This document shows positions 43,384 to 51,680 of a stretch of 64,000 nt of DNA, piece by piece. Made by a program: the position numbers and the translations under genes. The notes beneath the pieces are model-generated. The model searched no databases and was not told where the DNA came from. It worked only from the letters and a program-made list of their open reading frames with translations. Position 1 is the stretch's first letter. Every line of letters begins with the position of its first letter. This DNA is from an uncultured Verrucomicrobiota bacterium (GTDB lineage Bacteria > Verrucomicrobiota > Verrucomicrobiia > Opitutales > Seribacteraceae). The DNA lies in contig CACFTI010000007.1 of the NCBI GenBank assembly GCA_902569115.1, positions 18,277-82,276 of the forward strand, written 5' to 3'.

Positions 43384-43887
43384 TTAGTCGGGTAGGGAAT
43401 CCTTCTTCTGGTCGCGATCCAGGTTTTCCTGAATCCAATGGGCCAGGGTGCCGCTTCCCATGCCATAACCACCGGGGAGCGGTCGTAAATCGCGGGTTTG
43501 TCTTTTGGGAGGATCGCCCCAGTGCTTGGGGAACGGTTTTCTTTTACCGGGTTTGGCATGGGGTCGTTTTTGTTTGGCAGGTTTCTTAAGAGCTTTTTTC
43601 CCGTACAACATTTTGTAGACCTCCTCGGCTGTGCGTCTTTGTCCGGTGCTTTCATTGAACCAGGGACTCCCCCCGAGAAACATGATGCCTTCCGGGAGCT
43701 TTTTACCTTTTGCCACCCACTCATCGAAGGTGGGGATGTTTTCTTTTTCAGAAGCTTTTTGACTTTGATTGGAATCGTCTCTCTTTGTGTGAGATTCGAC
43801 TGGTGCATTTCCTGGTCCCGGATTGTCCGCCAATAGGATCAGAGCTCCGAGTACAAGGATGGATAAAAAAATCGAGTTCAAGGTCAT
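43384..43887 (-). CDS. Small secreted or membrane-anchored basic protein, unknown
   Basis: A 167-residue ORF with an N-terminal hydrophobic helix (IFLSILVLGALILLA), a polar Ser/Lys/Glu-rich spacer, then TFDEWVAKGKKLPEGIMFLGGSPWF and a lysine/proline-rich stretch (KKPAKQKRPHAKPGKRKPFPKHWGDPPKRQ). I do not recognise the family. Reasons to believe it: an ATG divergent from the sulfatase by 80 bases, a hydrophobic leader, and an 86-base gap to the cytochrome gene on the same strand. The overlapping frame 43347-43808 has no leader and is rejected. It could be first in the cytochrome/dehydrogenase/esterase operon. Confidence 0.6.
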   Translation of the reverse strand: MTLNSIFLSILVLGALILLADNPGPGNAPVESHTKRDDSNQSQKASEKENIPTFDEWVAKGKKLPEGIMFLGGSPWFNESTGQRRTAEEVYKMLYGKKALKKPAKQKRPHAKPGKRKPFPKHWGDPPKRQTRDLRPLPGGYGMGSGTLAHWIQENLDRDQKKDSLPD

Positions 43888-43967
43888 CAGGATAGCATTC
43901 TTAAACCAAGACGAATTTTCAACTTCTAAAGCTTGTCGATTCTTGGCCCGCTCTTTAAGCCTTAGGC

Positions 43968-45362
43968 ATGAACATACTCATAATTTCAGTCATTGTATGC
44001 TTGCTCTCTCATTTATTTGCAGCAGACCGTCCAAATTTTCTGATCATTTTGGCAGACGACTGTACTTACAACGACCTGCCTCTTTACGGCGGCAAAAATG
44101 CAAAGACCCCAAATATCGATAAGTTGGCAACCGAAGGCCTGACCTTTACTCGTGCCTTTGTGTCTTCCTCAATGTGCCAACCCTGTCGGGCGGAATTATA
44201 TTCCGGATTATATCCGATGGGGAACGGATGTGCCTGGAATCACTCTGGATGCCGTCCGGATATTCAAGGCATGCCGCAGATCTTGGGGAACCTTGGATAT
44301 CGGGTTGGGCTCGCCGGTAAAACCCATATTCGTCCGGCGGAAGTTTTTCCCTTTGAGAAAGTGGATGGCTTTGACAAAAGTTGCGTGCGTAATCCCACGC
44401 TTGCTCACGATTTAGGGCCAGTGGAACAATTTATGGGCCGGGATAAGGCTGAACCCTTCTGTTTGATTATTGCGCTGACTGAACCACATGTCCCGTGGGT
44501 AATGGGAGATCCTTCGCAATATCCGCCTGATAAGATTAAGCTTCCGCCGAATATTGCGGATACCCAAAGAACTCGGGAAGATTTTTCCAAATACCTGGCC
44601 GAGATCACCTACATGGATGGCCAAGTGGGCGAAATCCTTGATTCATTGAAAAAGTGCGGAAAGGCTAACGATACACTGGTACTCTTTACTTCCGAACAGG
44701 GATCTCAGTTCCCCGGGTGCAAATGGACAACCTGGAATACCGGACTGCACACCGCACTGATTGCCCGCTTTCCGCAAAAGGTGAAAAAAGAAATCCGAAC
44801 GGACGCTTTGATTCAGTTCGCGGATGTCTTACCCACTCTTGTGGATTTAGCAGGCGGTGAGGCCGAGGGAATGGACGGCTCGAGTTTTGCACCTGTGCTT
44901 ATGGGGAAATCGGGTTCGCATCGGAAGTATGTTTATGGAATGCACAATAATTTCCCGGAGGGGCCTCCTTACCCAACTCGTACCATTTCGGATGGCACCC
45001 ATCGTCTCATTCTTAACCTCACTCCAGACGAACTATTTATTGAAAAGCATTTGATGGGATTAAAAGGGAACGCGGTATTGAACAATCCCTATTGGGCAAC
45101 CTGGGTCCGTGACTCCTGGGAAAAGCCAGCCATTTATAAATTGGTCAAGCGTTACCAGAGCCGACCGCCGGTCAGCTTTTATAATACAGCGAAGGATCCC
45201 TATGAAATGAATGACCTGGCCGGTATGCCAAAATTTCAAAAAAAGATTAAGGAGATGAGGAAAGAACTGGAGGCATGGATGAAGAGGGAGGGAGACCCGG
45301 GAGTCTTGCTCGATTCCTCGGAAGCTCATCAGGCAGCTAAATCCGGAAAGCATCTCTTCTAA
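43968..45362 (+). CDS. Sulfatase with CxPCR-type active site, secreted
   Basis: A 464-residue sulfatase with signal peptide (MNILIISVIVCLLSHLFAA). Metal and nucleophile motifs: FLIILADDCTYNDLPLYGG and FVSSSMCQPCRAELYSG, so the formylglycine motif is CQPCR, fitting C-x-P-x-R but with a second cysteine where Ser or Ala is usual. The late metal motif is FTSEQGSQFPGCKWTTWNTG, with Glu-Gln in place of Asp-His/Asn. This form occurs in a heparan-sulfatase-like subgroup as far as I recall. The enzyme likely acts on sulfated glycan extracellularly. It opens the plus-strand sulfatase/esterase region and is divergent from the small protein at 43887. Confidence 0.9.
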   Translation: MNILIISVIVCLLSHLFAADRPNFLIILADDCTYNDLPLYGGKNAKTPNIDKLATEGLTFTRAFVSSSMCQPCRAELYSGLYPMGNGCAWNHSGCRPDIQGMPQILGNLGYRVGLAGKTHIRPAEVFPFEKVDGFDKSCVRNPTLAHDLGPVEQFMGRDKAEPFCLIIALTEPHVPWVMGDPSQYPPDKIKLPPNIADTQRTREDFSKYLAEITYMDGQVGEILDSLKKCGKANDTLVLFTSEQGSQFPGCKWTTWNTGLHTALIARFPQKVKKEIRTDALIQFADVLPTLVDLAGGEAEGMDGSSFAPVLMGKSGSHRKYVYGMHNNFPEGPPYPTRTISDGTHRLILNLTPDELFIEKHLMGLKGNAVLNNPYWATWVRDSWEKPAIYKLVKRYQSRPPVSFYNTAKDPYEMNDLAGMPKFQKKIKEMRKELEAWMKREGDPGVLLDSSEAHQAAKSGKHLF

Positions 45363-45377
45363 ATTAAATCTTGAACA

Positions 45378-45392
45378 ATGAAAACTTTTCAT
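45378..45392. promoter_or_regulatory. Palindrome ATGAAAA-C-TTTTCAT upstream of the SIMPL gene
   Basis: A perfect 7+1+7 dyad in the 61-base gap between the sulfatase and the SIMPL-domain gene. With no T-run after it, an operator or mRNA hairpin is more likely than a terminator. Length and AT content leave chance possible. Confidence 0.3.
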
Positions 45393-45423
45393 GGTCAAAG
45401 ATCATGATTGGTAAAATAAAGTT

Positions 45424-46146
45424 ATGAATAAATCTATTTTGATTCCTGTTTCCGTGGTGGTCGGGCTCATCGCAGCCGCCACCATTATTTCCAAGCCCTG
45501 GGTTACTATCCAGCATGCCGAGCCGATTATGGTGAAGGGATATGCGGAGCGAGAGGTCAGGGCCGATCAGGGAAGCCTGACTGTGCGAATTTCGGAAGAG
45601 GGTGCGGATAATGGAGAAGCCTACGAAAAAGCAGGAAACTCCCTCGAAACGGTACGCAAACTTATTGGAGATACATTGGGAGAAGAGGCAGAGTTGGTGG
45701 AATTGTCATCTTCCCTGAGTGAAACGAAAAAGCTGAATGAAAAAGGAAACCGGACCAATGAGGTCGATTATGTCACTGCTACCCGTAGTCTTCGGGTAAA
45801 CAGTTCGCAGGTCGAGAAGCTTAAGGTCATGTCCCGGCAACTGTATGATCTTAATGGAGAGGGCATAAGGCTCACTTTGAGTGGACCTGAGTTTTTCGTC
45901 TCTAAATTGGACGAGGTAAAGATCGACCTGATGCAGAGAGCCACTCAGAACGGGAGAGAAAGAGCCGAAATTATGGCTGAAAGTTCGGGAGAGAACCTGG
46001 GTTCACTTGTTTCCGCGCGACAGGGTGTTATCCAGATCACCAAGCCGAATTCCACCCGTACTTCCAGTTATGGGATTTATGATACGGAGACCATTGAAAA
46101 AGTGGTGAAGTTGGTGGTCACCCTCGAGTTCAAAATCGGAAAGTAA
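45424..46146 (+). CDS. SIMPL-domain (DUF541) membrane-anchored protein
   Basis: A 240-residue protein with one N-terminal helix (ILIPVSVVVGLIAAATIIS), then a SIMPL/DUF541 domain (about 35-240): IMVKGYAEREVRADQGSLTVRI at the start, the ELVELSSSLSETKKL beta stretch, and RAEIMAESSGENLGSLVSARQG near the end, all family features. The domain is periplasmic or extracytoplasmic; it has been associated with oxidative stress and, in one structure, oligomeric rings, but the role in bacteria is unclear. It is inserted between two sulfatase genes on the same strand. Whether it belongs to the sulfatase group or is a passenger is open. Confidence 0.88.
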   Translation: MNKSILIPVSVVVGLIAAATIISKPWVTIQHAEPIMVKGYAEREVRADQGSLTVRISEEGADNGEAYEKAGNSLETVRKLIGDTLGEEAELVELSSSLSETKKLNEKGNRTNEVDYVTATRSLRVNSSQVEKLKVMSRQLYDLNGEGIRLTLSGPEFFVSKLDEVKIDLMQRATQNGRERAEIMAESSGENLGSLVSARQGVIQITKPNSTRTSSYGIYDTETIEKVVKLVVTLEFKIGK

Positions 46147-46243
46147 AACTCCTTTTGTATCCCAATGAGAATATAAGGTAACCTATTTCTTTCTCATTGC
46201 CTTTGGTTGAAACTTTCCTCTCTTTGGTAAGTTTTAACCTCAT

Positions 46244-47764
46244 ATGAAAGCTCATTATTTCCTTACATCCCTGTACTCTCTTGGCTTGTTTCTTCTAGGC
46301 AACTTATACGGTGAAGAAAAGAAGCCACTCAATTTACTCCTCATCACCGTGGATGATATGAGTTGTGATTCTGTTGGGGTCTACGGATGTGAACTGGAAG
46401 GAACCACTCCGGTGATGGATCGTCTTGCATCCCAGTCCCTGCGGTTTGATTACGCCCATGTCACCGTGGGGAATTGTAATCCCTGTCGGAATGTGATGTT
46501 TTCCGGATTGATCTCCCATAACAATAAAGTGGAAGGTTTCTATAAAGTTACCGACCCGGGCTGGCCACACATGGTGGATCTTTTAAAAGATGCCGGCTAT
46601 TATGCCGGGATTCGTGGAAAGGTGACTCATTCCAGTCCTTATCAGCCCTATGACTGGGACGAGGATCTTACTACTTTGGAGGATGGTTCCAAGGCTCACA
46701 TCAAAGATGCCAAGTCTTATGGCGAATCCACCGCCCGTGGAATCGCTAACGCCAAGAAGCAGGGAAAGCCCTTCTTTTTGTCAGTGAATATTTCAGATCC
46801 ACACAAACCCTTTTGGTCACAGGTACGGGGAGGAGGGGAAGACCCTTATCAACCGAGCCGTATCTTTACTGCGGATGAAGTGCCGGTTCCAGGGTTCCTT
46901 TTTGAGGACGAGGCGGTTCGCGAGGAGCTTGCCCTTTATTACAGCAGTGTGCGCCGTGCGGATGACTGCCTGAACCAAGTTCTCAGAGCCCTGAAGAAAA
47001 GTGGGGAGTGGGAAAACACCATGATCGTTTTTCTTTCCGATCATGGGATGCCTCTTCCTTTTGCGAAGACTCAGCTTTACCATCATAGCACGCGGACGCC
47101 CCTGATGGTTCGGATCCCCGGTGTCACCAAGGATGGCAGGGTAGATAAAAGACATATGGTATCCGTATTGGATTTGTTACCTACGGTTATGGATGCATTG
47201 GGCGTTGAAAAACCGTCCCGGTTGGACGGTCGCTCCTTTTATCCGATTCTGAAAGGGGAGAAGCAGGCTGACCGAGATTTTATCATCAAGCAATACCACG
47301 AGAATTCAGGACGTTCTAGAGATCCGATGCGTGCCATACAGACCAAGACCCACTTGTATCTTTTCAATCCCTGGTCAAATGGGGAACGCATTTTTGCGAC
47401 TGCCACCAATGGAACGGTTACCTGTAAAAGGATGATTGAATTAGCCAAGAATGATAAAGCAATGAATGAGAGGCTGAATCTCTATCGCTACCGGGTTCCA
47501 CAGGAACTTTATCAAGTCAAAAGAGACCCGGACTGCCTGCAGAATTTGATCGATTCTTCCAATAATCAGGAAGTCAAAAATAAATTACAAAAACTTTTGG
47601 AAGAGTGGATGGTGAAGACTGGAGATCCGATTCTTGAATGTTTTCGTAAAAGGGAAGATCCCGCGTTTGTGGAGGCATATGTTCAGAAATTGGAATCCGA
47701 GTCAGAGGCTCGAAGAAAAGCCAGTGCTCCAAAGCCCAAAATAAAGAAGAAAAAGAAGTCCTAG
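46244..47764 (+). CDS. Sulfatase, heparan N-sulfatase (SGSH)-like, CxPCR site
   Basis: A 506-residue exported sulfatase. Signal peptide (HYFLTSLYSLGLFLLGNLYG). Motifs: LLLITVDDMSCDSVGVYG (metal), VTVGNCNPCRNVMFSGL (formylglycine motif CNPCR), and FLSDHGMPLPFAKTQLYHHSTRTPLMV, which resembles the N-sulfoglucosamine sulfohydrolase pattern around its metal site. A basic tail (KPKIKKKKKS) closes it. Desulfation of N- or O-sulfated amino-glycan is a reasonable guess. It starts a tight plus-strand run (gaps of 15, 5 and 2 bases) through two SASA esterases and another sulfatase to 51623, almost certainly one operon. Confidence 0.9.
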   Translation: MKAHYFLTSLYSLGLFLLGNLYGEEKKPLNLLLITVDDMSCDSVGVYGCELEGTTPVMDRLASQSLRFDYAHVTVGNCNPCRNVMFSGLISHNNKVEGFYKVTDPGWPHMVDLLKDAGYYAGIRGKVTHSSPYQPYDWDEDLTTLEDGSKAHIKDAKSYGESTARGIANAKKQGKPFFLSVNISDPHKPFWSQVRGGGEDPYQPSRIFTADEVPVPGFLFEDEAVREELALYYSSVRRADDCLNQVLRALKKSGEWENTMIVFLSDHGMPLPFAKTQLYHHSTRTPLMVRIPGVTKDGRVDKRHMVSVLDLLPTVMDALGVEKPSRLDGRSFYPILKGEKQADRDFIIKQYHENSGRSRDPMRAIQTKTHLYLFNPWSNGERIFATATNGTVTCKRMIELAKNDKAMNERLNLYRYRVPQELYQVKRDPDCLQNLIDSSNNQEVKNKLQKLLEEWMVKTGDPILECFRKREDPAFVEAYVQKLESESEARRKASAPKPKIKKKKKS

Positions 47765-47779
47765 TCCGAATTTATTATC

Positions 47780-48490
47780 ATGAGAGCCTTACTTTCACTG
47801 ACCTGCGTTTTCATATTCTCTTTCACTGTGCTAGCGGATGACCACGGCAAGCATTTGTTTATTTTGTCGGGTCAGTCGAATATGCAGGGACACCGACCGG
47901 ACGAGGCTTTCACTCCGATGGTTGAAAAAGCACTTGGTAAAGAAAAGGTAATTGTCGTGCAGGATGCGCTTGGAGGCCAACCGATTCATCGGTGGTGGCA
48001 AGAATGGAAGGACCCAAAGGGGGAAAAGCCTAATCAGAGTGGTGATCTTTATGACCGTTTGATGGGGAAGGTAAATGCGGCGATCGAAGGGCAAAAGATT
48101 AAAACGATCTGTTTTGTTTGGATGCAGGGAGAACGGGATGCGAAGATGGGGTGGGGCAAACTTTATGAAAAAGCCCTGCTCGGTTTGCATGCTCAGCTGG
48201 CCAAGGATTTGAAATGGAAAAAGAATGATCTTGGCTTCGTGATTGGGCGGCTGAGTGATTTTGATATAAGCAATAAGCGGTATCCTCACTGGACAATGGT
48301 TCGTGAGGCACAGGAGCGGGTGGCGAATTCAAATAAGAATTTCTTCCTCGTGAATACGGATGATCTGAATGATGGGCTTAGCCGAAAAGGGAAAGCGATA
48401 AAAGACGATCTTCATTATTCCGCTGAAGGCTACAAGGAACTGGGCAGGCGTTTTGCCAAGTTTTGTCTTACGATAGCGAATCAGAAATAG
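47780..48490 (+). CDS. Small SASA-domain carbohydrate esterase, secreted
   Basis: A 236-residue protein with a signal peptide (MRALLSLTCVFIFSFTVLA). The SGNH-like core begins HLFILSGQSNMQGHRPDEAF (Ser nucleophile near 34). IKTICFVWMQGERDAKMGW is near 112 and the catalytic Asp-His is probably DDLHYSAEGYKELGRRF near 215. This is the single-domain form of the sialate O-acetylesterase-like family, without the extra beta domain of its neighbour 48496-50184. It lies in the sulfatase operon (15 bases after the sulfatase, 5 before the next esterase) and would remove acetyl esters from the same glycan. Confidence 0.9.
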   Translation: MRALLSLTCVFIFSFTVLADDHGKHLFILSGQSNMQGHRPDEAFTPMVEKALGKEKVIVVQDALGGQPIHRWWQEWKDPKGEKPNQSGDLYDRLMGKVNAAIEGQKIKTICFVWMQGERDAKMGWGKLYEKALLGLHAQLAKDLKWKKNDLGFVIGRLSDFDISNKRYPHWTMVREAQERVANSNKNFFLVNTDDLNDGLSRKGKAIKDDLHYSAEGYKELGRRFAKFCLTIANQK

Positions 48491-48495
48491 GTACC

Positions 48496-50184
48496 ATGAG
48501 ACTTCAGTTATTTGTACTTTCTCTTTTACCTCTAGTAAGCACCATAAGTAAGGTTAGGTTACCCGGGGTGTTTACGGATAACCTCGTATTCCAGCAGCGA
48601 AGCGGAAATCCGGTCTGGGGTTGGGCCAAACCCGGGGAAAAGGTGACGGTCTTAACGAGCTGGGGAACGAAGGATTCGGCAACCGCGGATAAAGATGGAA
48701 AATGGATGATCATTACCTACACCACCGGTGCTGGCACCGGACATGAGGTTACCATCAGCGGAGAGAATGAAATTGTGTTGAAAGATGTCGCCTTGGGGGA
48801 AGTCTGGCTTTGTGCCGGGCAGTCAAATATGGGTTGGTCGGTGGCAAATTCATTCGAGGCGGCTGGCGAATCGGATGTGAATCTACCTGATTTCCGGATT
48901 TTCCGTTCTGCCCGGGAGCATTGGCATGAGCCGCTTGAGGAAAACCGGGACCGGTTAGCCAAGTGGAAGCCATGTAATCCGGAGTCGGCGGCGGAAACCT
49001 CTGCGGTTGCTTATTATTTTGGGAAGACCCTGCAGCAAAAACTCGGTGTTCCCGTAGGAATAATCCAAAGAGCGTATGCCGGAACCCCTATTGAGGGATG
49101 GATGCCCTGGGATATCCAACGCAATGATCCGAGAGCCCAGGCACACAAGAAGGGATTGGATGATTCCGCCAACCGCATGATCGGGAGGGGGGAAACCAGG
49201 CAAAAAGCATTGGATAGATTTCAAAAAGAACTGGCAGAGTACAATGACAAGATCGACCGGGGTGAAGCCATGAGGAATGCAAGCCGGGCCTTATCCCCCC
49301 CGATCATCACCAGACCCGCCAACCTTGGGCATCAATATCCCGGTAATATTTTCAATGCGATGATCGCACCCATTTGTCCCTATGCCATTCGCGGGATGAT
49401 CTGGTATCAGGGAGAAAGGAATGCCAAGAACAGTCCGCAGGCTGAGCACTACCGTAATCAACTCAAACAAATGATTGGGTACTACCGCAACCTCTGGCAC
49501 GGGAAATCCTGGGGTGCGGTGAGTGATGGGTTTCCGGTTTACTTTACCCAGTTGCCCAGCTGGAATCCTCCCCAATCCGAACCTGTGGAAGGAGTGGAGT
49601 CGCCCTGGGTCGTCAGTCGGGAAAGTATGAGGCAGGTTACCAAAGAGCTGTATAATACAGGAATGACGGTAACTATCGATACGGGCGATGCCATTTTACT
49701 GCATCCCAAAAATAAAAAACCGATTGGGGTCAGGCATGCCTACCTGGCTCTGGGTAAAACTTATGGATTTCCCTTGGTTCACGAAGGGCCCGTTTATTCT
49801 GGATTTAAGATTGAGGGAAGCCGAATGAGGTTGAGTTTTACCTCCACCGGTTCTGGCTTAACTGGAGGAAGCGATAAACCCCTCGATTCCTTCGCGATAG
49901 CCGGGGAAGATCGTCAGTGGCATTGGGCAAATGCGAAGATAGAAGGAGGTTCGATTGTGCTTAGCTCCTCAAAAGTCAGCAAGCCGGTGGCTGCCCGTTA
50001 TGCCTGGGCCATGAACCCTTCCCAAAGAAACCTACTTTATAATCAAGAAGGTTTTCCTGCATCTCCTTTTCGGACCGATGACTGGCCGCTCTATGATCCA
50101 AAAGCCGAATTGATAGAAGTGACCAAGCCGGAAAAACCAAAAGTATATGAAGCCAAAGACTGGTCCCGGCCGGTGATGAAATAG
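48496..50184 (+). CDS. Sialate O-acetylesterase-like carbohydrate esterase, secreted
   Basis: The ATG at 48496 gives 562 residues beginning MRLQLFVLSLLPLVSTISK (signal peptide); the track start lies inside the upstream gene. An N-terminal beta domain (VFTDNLVFQQRSGNPVWGWAKPGEKV) precedes the SGNH core with CAGQSNMGWS near 112, MIWYQGERNAKNS near 310 and GDAILLHPKNKKPIGVRHAY near 405 (Asp/His). A beta domain ends it. It is a paralogue of 39034-40515: the N-terminal domain and the HPKNK block are conserved between them, but this one has a longer insertion (about 210-290) rich in charged residues. Operon position: 5 bases after the small esterase, 2 before a sulfatase. Confidence 0.92.
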   Translation: MRLQLFVLSLLPLVSTISKVRLPGVFTDNLVFQQRSGNPVWGWAKPGEKVTVLTSWGTKDSATADKDGKWMIITYTTGAGTGHEVTISGENEIVLKDVALGEVWLCAGQSNMGWSVANSFEAAGESDVNLPDFRIFRSAREHWHEPLEENRDRLAKWKPCNPESAAETSAVAYYFGKTLQQKLGVPVGIIQRAYAGTPIEGWMPWDIQRNDPRAQAHKKGLDDSANRMIGRGETRQKALDRFQKELAEYNDKIDRGEAMRNASRALSPPIITRPANLGHQYPGNIFNAMIAPICPYAIRGMIWYQGERNAKNSPQAEHYRNQLKQMIGYYRNLWHGKSWGAVSDGFPVYFTQLPSWNPPQSEPVEGVESPWVVSRESMRQVTKELYNTGMTVTIDTGDAILLHPKNKKPIGVRHAYLALGKTYGFPLVHEGPVYSGFKIEGSRMRLSFTSTGSGLTGGSDKPLDSFAIAGEDRQWHWANAKIEGGSIVLSSSKVSKPVAARYAWAMNPSQRNLLYNQEGFPASPFRTDDWPLYDPKAELIEVTKPEKPKVYEAKDWSRPVMK

Positions 50185-50186
50185 AG

Positions 50187-51623
50187 ATGTACAAAATTTT
50201 CCTTTTCTGTCACTTCCCCCTTTATTTTCTATTCGGGACCGGCCCCAATGTAATCATTATCCAGACGGATGAGCATAATTTGCGTACGCTCGGCTGCTAC
50301 CGTGAGCAAATGAGACCGGAGCAGGCCTTCGTCTGGGGCAAAGACAATAAGGTGGACACGCCCCACATTGATTCCCTTGCCAAAGATGGATTGCTTTGCA
50401 CCAATTACTTCGCGTCTTCACCGGTTTGCACACCTTCCCGGGCCTCCTGGGTATCCGGACTTTATCCTCAGGCCACCGGCTCTCCGAGCAATAATTTACC
50501 CCTAAATGATTCCATCATTACTTTTGCCGAGGTGTTACGCAAGCGGGGCTATGCCACCTCCTACCTGGGGAAGTGGCATTTGGATGGGAATGCGAAGCCG
50601 GGCTGGGCTCCGGCGCGAAAATTCGGATTTTCCGATAACCGTTTCATGTTCAATCGTGGCCATTGGAAAAAATTTGAAATTACCAAGGATGGTCCACAGG
50701 TGGCCGCCCGCAAAAAAGGCGAGCCCAGCTACGACCTGGACGGAGCTGATGATCAAAGCTTTGCCACCGATTGGTTGGTCGACCGTACTCTGGAAATCCT
50801 CGAGCGTGATAAAAAGAAACCTTTTTGTCTGATGCTCGCACTTCCCGACCCACACGGGCCGAACACGGTGAGGGCACCCTATGACACCATGTATGACCAC
50901 CTGACTTTTCAGCAACCCGTGACGATGCGCAAGGTTCTGGCCGCCTTGCAGAACCGGCCGGGGTGGGTGACTGGATCCAACGCAGTGAAAAAGCTAAGCC
51001 AGTCAACCTTGTCCAAGTATTTTGGGATGGTACGGTGCATCGATGATAATGTGGGGAAAATTCTCCGCTTTCTTGAGGAAAATGAACTTACTGAGGATAC
51101 GATCGTCGTATTTACATCGGATCATGGCGATATGATGTGCGAGCATTGCCGGATGAATAAAGGACTTCCCTACAAGACATCCGTGGGCATCCCTTTTGTT
51201 TTGCGCTACCCGGCCAAGGTTCCGGCGGGCAAAGTGATTCACACAGCTTACACGACAGTTGACTTCTTCCCCACTCTGATGGGACTGATGGGAATTGAAG
51301 ATGGGTTGCCCAAGCTTCATGGTCAGAATGCCACCATTTCTTTCACAAACAAGAAAAAGGAAATTGCCAGGGACCGCATCGTTTATGTCAGGCATTCTGG
51401 AGGGGCTTGGGTGGCTGCCTTTGATCGGCGATACAAGTTGGTTATCTCCAATCTTGATGAACCATGGCTTTATGATTTGGAAAAAGATCCGGACGAACTG
51501 GTTAACTATTTTGGCCGTGAAGGATACGATAAACATTTCATCCGATTGAGGGATGAGCTGATTGCTCAGATGAAAAAGTTCAAGGAACCCGCCTTTACCT
51601 CGAAAAAACTTCGGTACGAATAA
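50187..51623 (+). CDS. Sulfatase (type I), probably secreted
   Basis: A 478-residue sulfatase with a short N-terminal hydrophobic segment (IFLFCHFPLYFLFGTG), probably a signal peptide. Metal motif VIIIQTDEHNLRTLGCY, formylglycine motif ASSPVCTPSRASWVSGLYP (CTPSR near residue 77), YLGKWHLDGN and FTSDHGDMMCEHCRMNKG near 311. The SDHGDMxxxH form is typical of the arylsulfatase/choline-sulfatase-like branch. It starts 2 bases after the esterase stop, so it is the last gene of the sulfatase/esterase operon. 57 bases separate it from PolX, where a new unit of DNA-maintenance genes starts. Confidence 0.92.
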   Translation: MYKIFLFCHFPLYFLFGTGPNVIIIQTDEHNLRTLGCYREQMRPEQAFVWGKDNKVDTPHIDSLAKDGLLCTNYFASSPVCTPSRASWVSGLYPQATGSPSNNLPLNDSIITFAEVLRKRGYATSYLGKWHLDGNAKPGWAPARKFGFSDNRFMFNRGHWKKFEITKDGPQVAARKKGEPSYDLDGADDQSFATDWLVDRTLEILERDKKKPFCLMLALPDPHGPNTVRAPYDTMYDHLTFQQPVTMRKVLAALQNRPGWVTGSNAVKKLSQSTLSKYFGMVRCIDDNVGKILRFLEENELTEDTIVVFTSDHGDMMCEHCRMNKGLPYKTSVGIPFVLRYPAKVPAGKVIHTAYTTVDFFPTLMGLMGIEDGLPKLHGQNATISFTNKKKEIARDRIVYVRHSGGAWVAAFDRRYKLVISNLDEPWLYDLEKDPDELVNYFGREGYDKHFIRLRDELIAQMKKFKEPAFTSKKLRYE

Positions 51624-51680
51624 AGATTATTCTATCTTTTGCTTGGATTTCCTCCCTGAAATCATTCATGCTTACCAGAT

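Noticed and set aside
43347-43808. 153-aa alternative frame over the small secreted protein
   Set aside because: Overlaps 43384-43887 on the same strand, lacks a leader and has a less protein-like composition.
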